Assembly: GCF_000026945.1 (NCBI RefSeq)
Contig: NC_012861.1
Location: 1,674,001-1,738,000 of the forward strand
Source: Candida dubliniensis CD36
Lineage: Eukaryota; Ascomycota; Pichiomycetes; Serinales; Debaryomycetaceae
DNA length: 64,000 bases
Reading direction: 5' to 3'
Shown here: one piece after another, positions 40,701-49,078 of the stretch
Numbering within the stretch: position 1 is the stretch's first letter
Layout: each line of letters opens with the position of its first letter
Made by a program: the position numbers and the translations under genes
The notes under the pieces: model-generated
The model's database searches: none
Told to the model about the DNA's origin: nothing
Seen by the model: only the letters and a program-made list of their open reading frames with translations

Positions 40701-42418
40701 CAGCACATAGTAGGTTTGAACCTTCACGTAAACCACCACCGATAGGGAATATTGAACACGATTATTCCAATACAACCGTTGCAGATGAATCTTTTGATCT
40801 GAATAGTCCACATTTGCCACCACCACCACCACCAACAGTACAACCAAAACAACAATTCAACAAAAATCCCCCTAAATCCCACGTTTATCAAAGTGTTGGT
40901 AATTCTGCCACTGAGGGAAATCTTCCACTTCATCAACAGGATACTAAGAAAGGTGGTACCAATTTTAAATCATTTTTCAAGATGTTCAGACCACAAATAC
41001 ATGAGAAATCAATGGACAAGTCAGAATCAACCACATCTTTATCATCGACAGGATCGACAGGATCTAGGTTATTCAAATTTAGAAGACAAAAAAGGGAAGA
41101 ACCAGATGATTTACCAGTGATTGCAGAAAAACAAAAACCACAATTAGGTTTCAATAATGACAATAGAATATCGGTATTGAGTGAAATTGCTCCCTCGATA
41201 AAATTGGGATCATTACCTGATTTTGAACCTGAGGAAACAGGATTATTTGAAGAGATGATGTTAACATTTGATGAAAAATTTGAAAGTGAATTAACACCAA
41301 CTTCACCACCGAATTTTATTCATAAAATTACTACTGGATCAAGTAGTTTGAATGAACCATTTTTAAGAGATGATGAATTATCAATTGCACAAATTCAAGA
41401 TCAACAATTGAAGGATGATGCTGATGGAGAGTCGGGGCCATCTATATCTAGTGGTGATGAAAATGATGAAACTGAGAATATGGATTTTATTCAAAGTGAA
41501 GCACGTTGGGCTACAATGGATGAAGGTGCATTGAATGCATATATTGATAAAAGTCTGGAAGCTACTCTTGATGCAAAAACTAGTAAAGAACTTGAAAGAT
41601 TCAGAGACCAGATGTTCCCTATTGCTGCTGCTGCTGCTGCAACCACTACTACTGCCACTTCTACTGGTGATACCAGTGCAGGTGCTGTCTCCAATGATGC
41701 TAGAACTGCAGGTGCTTCTGCCAATACAACTAGTCCTGTACCTATTACTGATTATGATGAAAAAGTTTCTACTCCAGTGATTACTGCTACTCCTTTAGTT
41801 GCTCCACTGCTTGTTGGATCTTCAAGGAATATGAGGATGATGGCAGATGAAAACTTTGATCCAGTTGTTGATGGTTCTGAAACTAGTAGTAATCGAGATG
41901 GAACAAAATCAATGGTTATCGATAGTCAAGAATTACAATATATTTTCAATAATCTTACTGATGATGAAAAGAAAAATTTACCACCTCATTTGAAATATAT
42001 TCGACAATTTAAAGATTATCCTAAAATTGAAGTTGATTTGAAGAAGTTTGAAGATTTATCCGAGGTGAAATTATTTGTTGATAGATCAATAACTAAGAGA
42101 TCAATTTTGAAAAGACGTAAAAGAATGGGTATGGGTGGTGGTGGTGGATTCACTGCTACTATGAAACAAACAATGATTGGAGGAGGTATCAGTAGTGGTT
42201 CATCATCTAATACCAAACATGTTATCTTTACTAATAAGATATCTATTAATGAAACATTTGCCAGTGATATGTACAAGAGATATAATAAAGCAGTTACTCA
42301 ATATTCATTGAGTGATCCTAAAGAGATTAATAAGATCAAGAATGAATTGAATTATTATAAATGTAATGAAATGTTGGTTCATGAAAGTTCTCAAAATAAT
42401 ACACACTTTTTCTACTAA
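37730..42418 (+). CDS. BNI4: Bud-neck scaffold Bni4 (PP1-targeting, chitin ring)
   Basis: The 1562-residue protein is mostly disordered: Ser/Asn-rich to about 600, with proline runs and basic clusters (KGRPKKKRSKKHGDKK near 790). The conserved C-terminus identifies it: a KHVIF RVxF-type phosphatase-1 docking motif near 1496, followed by ISINETFASDMYKRYN and LNYYKCNEMLVHESSQ, ending THFFY. This block is shared by Bni4 and Afr1 of yeasts, which dock the PP1 Glc7. Bni4 tethers chitin synthase III to the bud-neck septins. Its size agrees with Bni4 of Candida and is larger than the yeast protein. It lies behind a 3.2 kb non-coding upstream region. The first ATG is used. Alanine (about 1303-1308) and glycine runs from simple repeats are present. 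Confidence 0.85.
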   Translation: MTEHSSRRNSLTSMSTTASSQNNISVHDLSTDNLIAVDNKFVKKPTKKFPNSNGISPKLLSDASFRSPPMGGSSFYSKEGVYYFPNGEVFRPRTAPAKRNRPSKIHTDSPPTKPDNTFPSVDTTIPNHSFATDSPTHSPVHSSNSSSANSASTLPSNGGKTSIHSNNSLTSLPKSASLQNIKVLNKQNLVLNIRSNKGDIATNIVLEDSATKLPYESYRNSNSSSSLKNSHKLQSQNITKTEQYSNASSFSSQTSNVSNVSNLLVENADNSNSNVNRSATNTPSTSISDDHNRLSNEIRNSSGSSCDDNNNTHSDSATEDAALATLNEASEETFRTTPASTLRSVSVGHSNNSSWDNRNTLDLRRFIRDESGSSSSPSERNVPRSRNLQLSLSSPLTVGNNDSPNSTNDFSAGNTPSLLYDNILPLDVLKQRELSNRSGNSSPNSSYDSSNNSNNFPQLGAPVRPTLRDISRTSEMSSEEEVFKTPLSSPDQDLFKEPKETPKLAPPSPTSLKTATPIVTPPNKINALRPPRISAGSIVHFKRLNTDTSISTSTNSSSSGGTSNRKSQISLLPEPTIDTESFVEQYFHDSSPELYQLSEIISNLNSTPTQTHHQQQQEQLEKDQIEQEQKQYTQLINEKRQLLRSSSNGAPVKEQIIQVSEDQAIKFIPSPTDSVTTTPRSSRYYDINSSTFNKFLNDKQVDIPPRGDVMIVNNNKIRKHHRNASSTSSAGDFFNQQKKTSVNASGPSLDPEPATPKRSPIQEISTPQGKSESPPPPPPIEKSPGMRVKGRPKKKRSKKHGDKKSDNDAKDELHSILKHISKDSGETNGKKKEVEEFTIPIAIQTQPIKAPPPATNPNILDRPDALGHLTSYKSSENERDPSPSRLVLNDTTGTFEEELAKKSLKLKDMKNEEHFEDSATPDTKPSMPVRSLLLNEDADKSKTLGDNSTQSGSNLNEMPDKTLKKIKSLPSAAPDKSPVPDLLVPSSEKLPAHSRFEPSRKPPPIGNIEHDYSNTTVADESFDLNSPHLPPPPPPTVQPKQQFNKNPPKSHVYQSVGNSATEGNLPLHQQDTKKGGTNFKSFFKMFRPQIHEKSMDKSESTTSLSSTGSTGSRLFKFRRQKREEPDDLPVIAEKQKPQLGFNNDNRISVLSEIAPSIKLGSLPDFEPEETGLFEEMMLTFDEKFESELTPTSPPNFIHKITTGSSSLNEPFLRDDELSIAQIQDQQLKDDADGESGPSISSGDENDETENMDFIQSEARWATMDEGALNAYIDKSLEATLDAKTSKELERFRDQMFPIAAAAAATTTTATSTGDTSAGAVSNDARTAGASANTTSPVPITDYDEKVSTPVITATPLVAPLLVGSSRNMRMMADENFDPVVDGSETSSNRDGTKSMVIDSQELQYIFNNLTDDEKKNLPPHLKYIRQFKDYPKIEVDLKKFEDLSEVKLFVDRSITKRSILKRRKRMGMGGGGGFTATMKQTMIGGGISSGSSSNTKHVIFTNKISINETFASDMYKRYNKAVTQYSLSDPKEINKIKNELNYYKCNEMLVHESSQNNTHFFY

Positions 42419-42687
42419 GACAAATGATTCTCCTTAAATTATTATCAATTTATATATTACATTCAAACAATCAAAAACCAGTCAACCAACCATAAACTGT
42501 ATAATTATTTACATAGATTTTTGTTTTCTTCCCGTCCTTTAGTTTTTGTTTTTGTTTTTGTTTATTTAGTTCATTTTAGTTAATTTTTATTTTGTTATTA
42601 TTATTTTGTTTTATTGATAAAGATTGGTTTATTATTGTAAATTCTTCTATATATATAAATACATGTTTATGTTTTATATGTTGGATT
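42419..42687. other. Convergent 3' region between BNI4 and HIU hydrolase gene
   Basis: A T-rich stretch between two converging stop codons, with TTTTTG repeats near 42541-42560, fitting overlapping 3' UTRs. No gene is seen. Confidence 0.55.
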
Positions 42688-43173
42688 TTAACTTCCACGA
42701 TAAGTAGTATAACTATAATTACTTAATAATAAAGGAATATGATAATGATTATCAGGTGGATTATCAATAATAAATGAAATTTCAACAAATGGGAAAAATG
42801 TTCTACCGCCACTACCAGTAGATGTTTGTTGTTGGGTTTGAGCTAACAGTAAAAAATATTTCCCAGTTAAAAATTTTGCTTTATATATCCCTGGTTTTAA
42901 AATTTGCCATGATTGATTAACATTATTAGTACTTTTATTGATTCCTAAATTTTGGAAATCTCCATTGGGATCAATTATCCATTGTTTAATACGACCATCA
43001 TTATCAGTTTTCGCCGTAGCAAAATGTTTATTACCACCATCATTAGCATAAGATTGTATATCTTCAGATAATGAAGGATCATTGGATATATGGAATAATT
43101 GAACTATAACACCAGAAGCTGGTTTTCCTAAAGTGGTGTCTAATATATGACAAGTAATTGGATCAACAGACAT
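42688..43173 (-). CDS. 5-hydroxyisourate hydrolase (transthyretin-like protein)
   Basis: The 161-residue protein has the transthyretin-related hydrolase signature at both ends: ITCHILDTTLGKPASGV at about 6-22 (catalytic His9) and HYHIPLLLSNYSYTTYRGS at the C-terminus, where the terminal YRGS is the family hallmark that separates the enzyme from transthyretin. It hydrolyses 5-hydroxyisourate in the purine degradation pathway, after urate oxidase. The middle differs from bacterial enzymes by a glutamine/threonine/glycine-rich insertion (about 112-122). No C-terminal peroxisomal SKL-type signal is present, so it is probably cytosolic. No other uricolytic gene is in the window. Confidence 0.92.
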   Translation of the reverse strand: MSVDPITCHILDTTLGKPASGVIVQLFHISNDPSLSEDIQSYANDGGNKHFATAKTDNDGRIKQWIIDPNGDFQNLGINKSTNNVNQSWQILKPGIYKAKFLTGKYFLLLAQTQQQTSTGSGGRTFFPFVEISFIIDNPPDNHYHIPLLLSNYSYTTYRGS

Positions 43174-43488
43174 TATGGAAGAAGAAAAAAGTTACTATGT
43201 GTAGTTTGTCTTGTTGTTGGTTATGGAAGTATTGATATTTAAAGAAAGAGAAAGAAAGAAAGAAATATGTTGATTCTTTTATATATTTAATATATTTAAG
43301 TCATTTTAGAAATTCGTCCGATAAGATATTGTTTCTTCTTTGCCACGCAGATAACCGAAGATCAAAATTGCTGTGCCCCCCACCAACCAAACAAATAATC
43401 ACTAAACACACAAACCATACCAATATACATTTACAAATTGATATAATAAATAAATAAATAAATAAATAAATAAAGGGCAGTTCTATAA
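43174..43488. other. Short intergenic region with AAAT array
   Basis: Contains GAAA repeats near 43241-43263 and a pure AAAT tetranucleotide array at about 43446-43473 (about seven units). It should hold the promoter of the HIU hydrolase gene and the 3' end of STN1, both on the minus strand. No gene is seen. Confidence 0.6.
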
Positions 43489-45261
43489 TTATCCTATATA
43501 CTTCCATGTAATAGTTTTCGTTTCATATTTCCATAAATGATCTTGTTTTAAAACCATAGTTAATATATAATCAATAATTCCATTAATTAATTTATAATTA
43601 ATTCCATCACCAAATATCAAATTTTCTTGTTTTAATAATTCTAAATAATCCATTACTTTCAATTCATGATTTGTATTTGGATTTTGTTTTTTGAAGTGAC
43701 TTAAATTATGTAAAATTTGTATCAAACTATAAAATAAATTTTGTAAATTTTTCAGTTTAACCAGTTGAGTTTGACTAACAGTAATTAATTGATAATCAAA
43801 TTGTAAAATATGTCGTATACGATGGAAAATTATTGATTTATATTCTTCAAATGAATTTAAATTTTTAAAATTAGGGATTTGTTGTAATGTACTTAATTGA
43901 ATAGTAGTTAAATTAGTTAATAATTGAGATATATAATTATGACGATATATTTCCACAAGTTTGAATTTAATAAAATTTTTATTTATAATGAATTTTATAA
44001 TTTCTAATGTGACTTGAAATTCTGTAACCACTTTAACAGGATTGTTATTTACCGCTAGAATTACAATATCATCGTCATCGTCCTCGTCATCATCATCAAT
44101 AGTATCGGTGTTATTGTGGTTATTAGGTGTTGCCATTTCATTGATTGATTTATTACATAGGTCCAGCGATATGCCATGTATAACCGCGTTGCTAGTGACA
44201 GGAGTAGTTTCTCGCGGTGTCAGCGATAAGCGTGCAATACTTAATGAACTCAGTTGTTGTTGTTGTTGTTGTTGTTGTGATGGCACTAGATCATTCTTAG
44301 TAACCCCAAAACTTTTTTCACCCACCAAATTATCATCATCATCATCAACGGAATTAGCACTGGTTCTATCACTTGATTTACGTACAGCATCAACTAATAA
44401 ACTATCTTCAAATGTCAATTCTTCTGGTTGTAATTCATTAATTGATGAAGAAGATGAAATAATCAAATTTTGACGATTATTCCGTTTGCGTAATTCTGAT
44501 TCAGTGAATCTATAAGTTAATGGTTGCTTCTGTTGTTGTTGTTGATGGTGGTGGTGGTGGTTATTTCTTTGTGGTGAAGGAATAAATATCCATGGCTCCA
44601 TTAAATTCAAATTTCTAAATTCCAATGTTTTCTTCCAATTATCCAATTCAATATGGAAATCATTACCATTATGACTTAATACTCTAAATTTTTCCACGTC
44701 AATTTCTCGTTGAAGTGAATTATTGTTGTTGTCATTATGGTAATTATTTCTATTATAATAAATATATTTATTATTAATAATTCCTTGAATTTCAACGATT
44801 TTCCCATGATTTGACATATTTAATTTACAACCTTGAGATTTAAATTTCCATTGATTTAAATTAACATTAATTTTTGAATTTAATCCAACAAAATCATCAA
44901 TTGTTAAAATCACATCATTAATTTTTCGTTCATTATTAATATTATTACTATTATTAGACATTGATTTATATTTTTCACCAATAATTTTCCCAACTATTCG
45001 AACTTTATTCACAGGATAATTATTAATTAATACTATTTGAGTTAAATTTTCAGCTAATTGATAATAAATATGAAATAAATTTAATGATGAATTAATATCA
45101 TTTATAAATAATGGAATTAATTTATCTAAAGTTGGTGATTGATGGAATAATTCAATCACATAATAATTTTTACTTGATGTTCTTAAACATATATGATTTT
45201 CTCCTGGACCCCAATCAATTTTAGTTTTAGGATAAAGTAATCGATTTAATGGTGTATTCAT
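43489..45261 (-). CDS. STN1: Telomere-capping CST complex subunit Stn1
   Basis: The 590-residue protein resembles yeast Stn1, the OB-fold subunit of the Cdc13/Stn1/Ten1 complex that binds the telomeric G-overhang. The N-terminal part (about 55-230) reads NYPVNKVRIVGKIIGEKYK, VILTIDDFVG, then KIVEIQGIINNKYIYYN and FHIELDNWKKTLEFRNLNLM, in the order of the Stn1 OB fold (compare NHPLQQIHLIGCIIGLQFK of yeast Stn1). The C-terminal 200 residues are helical and hydrophobic and could be the winged-helix pair. Between them lies a low-complexity linker with histidine, glutamine and aspartate runs, which makes the protein longer than yeast Stn1 (494). The gene is divergent from RRP8 across 361 bp. Assignment is by pattern and moderately firm. 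Confidence 0.75.
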   Translation of the reverse strand: MNTPLNRLLYPKTKIDWGPGENHICLRTSSKNYYVIELFHQSPTLDKLIPLFINDINSSLNLFHIYYQLAENLTQIVLINNYPVNKVRIVGKIIGEKYKSMSNNSNNINNERKINDVILTIDDFVGLNSKINVNLNQWKFKSQGCKLNMSNHGKIVEIQGIINNKYIYYNRNNYHNDNNNNSLQREIDVEKFRVLSHNGNDFHIELDNWKKTLEFRNLNLMEPWIFIPSPQRNNHHHHHQQQQQKQPLTYRFTESELRKRNNRQNLIISSSSSINELQPEELTFEDSLLVDAVRKSSDRTSANSVDDDDDNLVGEKSFGVTKNDLVPSQQQQQQQQLSSLSIARLSLTPRETTPVTSNAVIHGISLDLCNKSINEMATPNNHNNTDTIDDDDEDDDDDIVILAVNNNPVKVVTEFQVTLEIIKFIINKNFIKFKLVEIYRHNYISQLLTNLTTIQLSTLQQIPNFKNLNSFEEYKSIIFHRIRHILQFDYQLITVSQTQLVKLKNLQNLFYSLIQILHNLSHFKKQNPNTNHELKVMDYLELLKQENLIFGDGINYKLINGIIDYILTMVLKQDHLWKYETKTITWKYIG

Positions 45262-45622
45262 AGTAGTATCATTATTTGTCTCTAATGTGGATTGTTCAAA
45301 GGGGTGGAGGTATTGGAATGCTATTTACTTGTATAGTATCAGCAAACGTGAATGATAGTTACTATTATTAATATCGTGATTCAATTAATAGACGTGTTGT
45401 TGTTGTTGTTGTTGTTGTTTAGCTTCTGGTGAACTTGATTTAATTCTTAAATGTTACACTTTGTTTATTAGACGCATATACACGACCCTTCATTTTTGTA
45501 GGAGTAGTGTAAGTAAAAAAAAAAATTACGAATTCATAAATTGGGGGCCATCTCTCATCTCATCGCTAATATTATTCTTTCTCTTTATAAAAACAAAAAG
45601 GAACTATACATAACCAGTCAAA
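45262..45622. other. Bidirectional promoter between STN1 and RRP8
   Basis: Contains a GTT trinucleotide array at about 45395-45420, an A-run near 45516-45526 and the PAC box listed separately. No gene is seen. Confidence 0.6.
45554..45566 (-). promoter_or_regulatory. PAC box (GCGATGAGATGAG) in the RRP8 promoter
   Basis: The minus strand reads GCGATGAGATGAG, the polymerase A and C box bound by Pbf1/Pbf2 (Dot6/Tod6), 57 bp upstream of the RRP8 ATG. PAC boxes mark ribosome biogenesis genes in yeasts, and RRP8 is one, so gene and motif agree. Confidence 0.75.
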
Positions 45623-46918
45623 ATGGTGTTATTTGAAGTTAAAGGATGGGATTTGAAAAATAATAATAAAATCAAAGTGGGGGGATTACCTGAAAAGAAA
45701 AACAAAGGTAAAAACAAGAATAAGAATAAAAGAGAACAAAATCAGAAACAATTTGAAAGTGGATCAGATATAACAAATACTGATACCAATGAAACCCCAT
45801 CAAAATCTAACAAAGATTCCAAAGATAACTCAAGAAAAGATAAAAAGAGAAAACATGAAAATGAGGAACAATCACAATCTGATAATCAAAGTGAGTTGTC
45901 CAAGAAGCAAAAGAAACCCAAAAAGAATGATTCTAAGGATACAAATAATCAATCCATTGATCAATCTTCAACAAATTCATTTATATCAACAAATAAAAAA
46001 TTAACTCCATTACAACAAAAAATGATGGCTAAATTATCTGGGTCAAGATTCCGTTGGATAAATGAACAATTATATACTATAAGTTCTGAAGAAGCATTAA
46101 AATTAGTTAAAGATACCCCATCATTATTTGATGAATATCATCAAGGTTTTAATCAACAAGTTGCTTCATGGCCAGAAAATCCCGTTGATGTATTTGTTAA
46201 TCAAATTAAAACTAGAGGGAAAACTAGACCAGTTAATGCTCCAGGAGGATTACCTGGTTTACAAAATAAACAAGTTGTTATTGCTGATATGGGATGTGGA
46301 GAAGCACAATTAAGTCTTGATGTTAATAATTTTGTTAATGATTATAATAAAAAAACCCATAAAAAGAACAAGAAAAATTTTAAAGGGTTGGATATTAAAG
46401 TTCATAGTTTTGATTTAAAACAACAAAATGAAAGAATTACTGTTGCTGATATTAAAAATGTCCCATTACCTGATGAATCATGTTCAATAGTTATATTTTG
46501 TTTATCATTAATGGGTACTAATTTTTTAGATTTTATTAAAGAAGCATGGAGAATTTTAATCCCTAGAGGTGAAATATGGATAGCAGAAATTAAATCACGA
46601 TTTAGTGAAAGTGGCGGTGACACCAAGAATCAAAATCAGAACCAACAATTAATTGGTGAAGAATTTGTTAATTCTTTAAAATCATTTGGATTATTTCATA
46701 AACTGACAGATAATTCTAATAAAATGTTTACTAGATTTGAATTTTTTAAACCACCACCAGATATTTTACGTGAACGTCAATTAAAATTACAGAAAAAGAA
46801 AAAGAAATTTATTGAAGATGAAGATGATAGAACTGATATTGAAAAATTAGAAAGTAAAAGATTAGAAAAAGCTGAAGGAGAATGGTTATTAAAACCTTGT
46901 ATATATAAAAGGAGGTAA
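45623..46918 (+). CDS. RRP8: rRNA (adenine-N1) methyltransferase Rrp8
   Basis: The 431-residue nucleolar enzyme methylates an adenine (m1A) in 25S rRNA. A lysine-rich nucleolar-type N-terminus (about 20-130) precedes the family block LTPLQQKMMAKLSGSRFRWI (about 128-147), and the Rossmann methyltransferase follows: VVIADMGCGEAQLSLDV (SAM-binding motif I, about 216-232), VHSFDLK, the post-I acidic turn NVPLPDESCSIVIFCLSLMG and WRILIPRGEIWIAEIKSRF. It ends with FTRFEFFKPPPDILRERQLK and a basic tail. In size it is close to yeast Rrp8 (392) with a larger N-terminus. Control by the ribosome-biogenesis regulon is indicated by the PAC box 57 bp upstream. Confidence 0.93.
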   Translation: MVLFEVKGWDLKNNNKIKVGGLPEKKNKGKNKNKNKREQNQKQFESGSDITNTDTNETPSKSNKDSKDNSRKDKKRKHENEEQSQSDNQSELSKKQKKPKKNDSKDTNNQSIDQSSTNSFISTNKKLTPLQQKMMAKLSGSRFRWINEQLYTISSEEALKLVKDTPSLFDEYHQGFNQQVASWPENPVDVFVNQIKTRGKTRPVNAPGGLPGLQNKQVVIADMGCGEAQLSLDVNNFVNDYNKKTHKKNKKNFKGLDIKVHSFDLKQQNERITVADIKNVPLPDESCSIVIFCLSLMGTNFLDFIKEAWRILIPRGEIWIAEIKSRFSESGGDTKNQNQNQQLIGEEFVNSLKSFGLFHKLTDNSNKMFTRFEFFKPPPDILRERQLKLQKKKKKFIEDEDDRTDIEKLESKRLEKAEGEWLLKPCIYKRR

Positions 46919-47841
46919 CTTTGAGTCAGCAATGTTTATATATATATATATATAGAAGGAAATTGCATATTAAAATATCTCTTTAAAGATTAGAATGGTT
47001 TGTTGTGTGGTGTAATGGATGAGTTTATTCTTTGGACTAACCGTTTTACATTTAGCGGAATATATTTATTGAATTCTTTGATACCATCACTGTAATAACT
47101 AGTGTCTTGAATCTAAGAAGTATCAAGAAAGTATATCAAAGAACATTCTAAAACCCCTTGAATTAGCACAAAGAGGGAAGGATAAATTGGTAGTGACTCT
47201 TCTTGTTATTCCTGTAAACCATTTCCAATAATTAAAATCAACACATTGAAATTCACTCTACACAACCATTTATATTATAATTTGTGATTTACAACAACCT
47301 TTATTATTATTATTATTATCTCTGTCATAATTGATCACGCATGTAAAGTTGTCAACAATAATAATAATAATGATAACTTATGATCCAGCATAATCATGTA
47401 CATAATATGTAACGATGTGTGTATAAAGAAAATAAAATATTATTGCCAAGAATATATACACTCATGAAATGTCTATCCATCTTTCTATGTGTGTATGTGT
47501 GTGTTTACTTGGTAATTACGATTGCTATTTGTCAATTACATCTATTGAATTATGTTATCCACAAATAATATTATACTTAGATCTTTCTTAACTCCTCTTT
47601 TGTTTCCATTCCTTTGTGTTCCTTTTTGTTAATCATCTGACTATAGGTTTGCCTTAGTGATGACTTTTGCCAAAATATGATGATGACGGCATGATGGTGG
47701 CTTTTTGCGATTTCTCTAAACAATGACGTAAAGGTATACTTACCAATGTTGTACAAAAAACTTTCTTACAAACAATTGGAAGATTCAATTGGGATTGTCT
47801 TAAACAAAGAAAGTTAACGTTGTACTATATTGGGATAATGA

Positions 47842-47847
47842 ACCAGC
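47842..47847 (+). promoter_or_regulatory. ACCAGC motif (Ace2-type), distal
   Basis: ACCAGC about 1.24 kb upstream of the DSE1-like ATG. Ace2/Swi5-type factors bind such sites in daughter-specific genes. Confidence 0.35.
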
Positions 47848-48053
47848 ATAATACAAAACGAATTGTTTGTTAAATCTAAATCTCGGACTTTTTTCACTTT
47901 AGAAAAAAGGAAACGATTATTTTAATAATAAGTATACTAAACTAAACTAAACTGTTTATGCAATCTTATTTAGTTTTGAAGTATTATTATTTTGAGTGGC
48001 TATATCATGATTTCTTCTTGATCAATCTTTGCTTAATTGTGTATGTTTGATTT

Positions 48054-48059
48054 ACCAGC
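48054..48059 (+). promoter_or_regulatory. ACCAGC motif (Ace2-type), middle
   Basis: Second ACCAGC about 1.0 kb upstream of the DSE1-like ATG, next to a long T-run. Confidence 0.35.
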
Positions 48060-48459
48060 CTTTTTTTTTTTTTTTTTCTTAATGGAGTGCTTGCCTTGCC
48101 TTGCCTTGCCTTGCTTGCTTTTTTTGCAATTAGAAGAAATGTTTTCTTTTTGCCGTCAATGGAACAAAAAAAAAAAAAAAAAACCTGCCATTCTATACAA
48201 TTAACACACAAGATAATAACAATAGAATGGATTTAACAAATATCTTTAATTGGACACAGATATTAACAATACAGTAAGAATTCTATTAGATTATATCATC
48301 TTATTCAAATAAGAATAGAAAGAAATATAGAACAAATAAAAAAAAGAAGTAGGGAATCTTGACTGTGCGTGTACAAATGATCAAAAAAAGAAAAAAAAGG
48401 TGGCGTGCAAATTGGAACTGAAAAAAAAAAAAAATTAATCTCTCAATTGGGTAGCATCA

Positions 48460-48465
48460 ACCAGC
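48460..48465 (+). promoter_or_regulatory. ACCAGC motif (Ace2-type), proximal
   Basis: Third ACCAGC, about 0.6 kb upstream of the DSE1-like ATG, in the same orientation as the other two. Confidence 0.4.
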
Positions 48466-49078
48466 TATTTCTCTTTTACCAAAGGTATTCAATTATATAC
48501 GACAACAACAACAACAACAATAACAACAATTGTAAATCATAAATACAGATAATATATATATATATATATATAGATTAGAAAAGAAATGTAAATCTTAATC
48601 TTTGATTTCTGATTTCTGATTTTTCTTTCCCCCCTCCACTATACCAAAGCTTCTTCAACAAATATATATATATATATATTTATAAATATCCAACTTTCCC
48701 TCCTCCATTCATTTGATCCTTTTCTTACTTTCTTTATTTTCCTAAAGATAATATTTTATTTAATTAATATTAGCAATAGAACTTCCATTTATTTGAAAAT
48801 TTTCTATTATATTTTATTTGCCATCTTTCCCCCTTTTTTTTTTTACATACCCACAAAGTCAATTAACAACCAATCATTAGATAATTATAATTTGGCAACC
48901 AAAAAAGAAAATCTATTTAAAAATTCAGAAATTTATATAAAGACTGATTGAAAGTATCCAGAATTCGTTTCAAGATTCTTTTGATTATTATTTTGCCACC
49001 ATTTTACACACACACACATAAATAAGTTAAATCCCGCGCTCCCAATTATTAAACCACACCACACTACACAAACAAACA

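Larger units (their letters stand above)
46919..49078. other. Long intergenic region upstream of the DSE1-like gene
   Basis: No gene is seen in 2.2 kb. It holds an (AT)n run near 46938-46954, TTA and AAT arrays near 47303-47370, a CCTTG pentamer array near 48092-48113, long A- and T-runs near 48060-48077 and 48166-48183, and TA arrays near 48553-48572 and 48663-48680. Three ACCAGC motifs, at 47842, 48054 and 48460, are listed separately. Confidence 0.55.
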
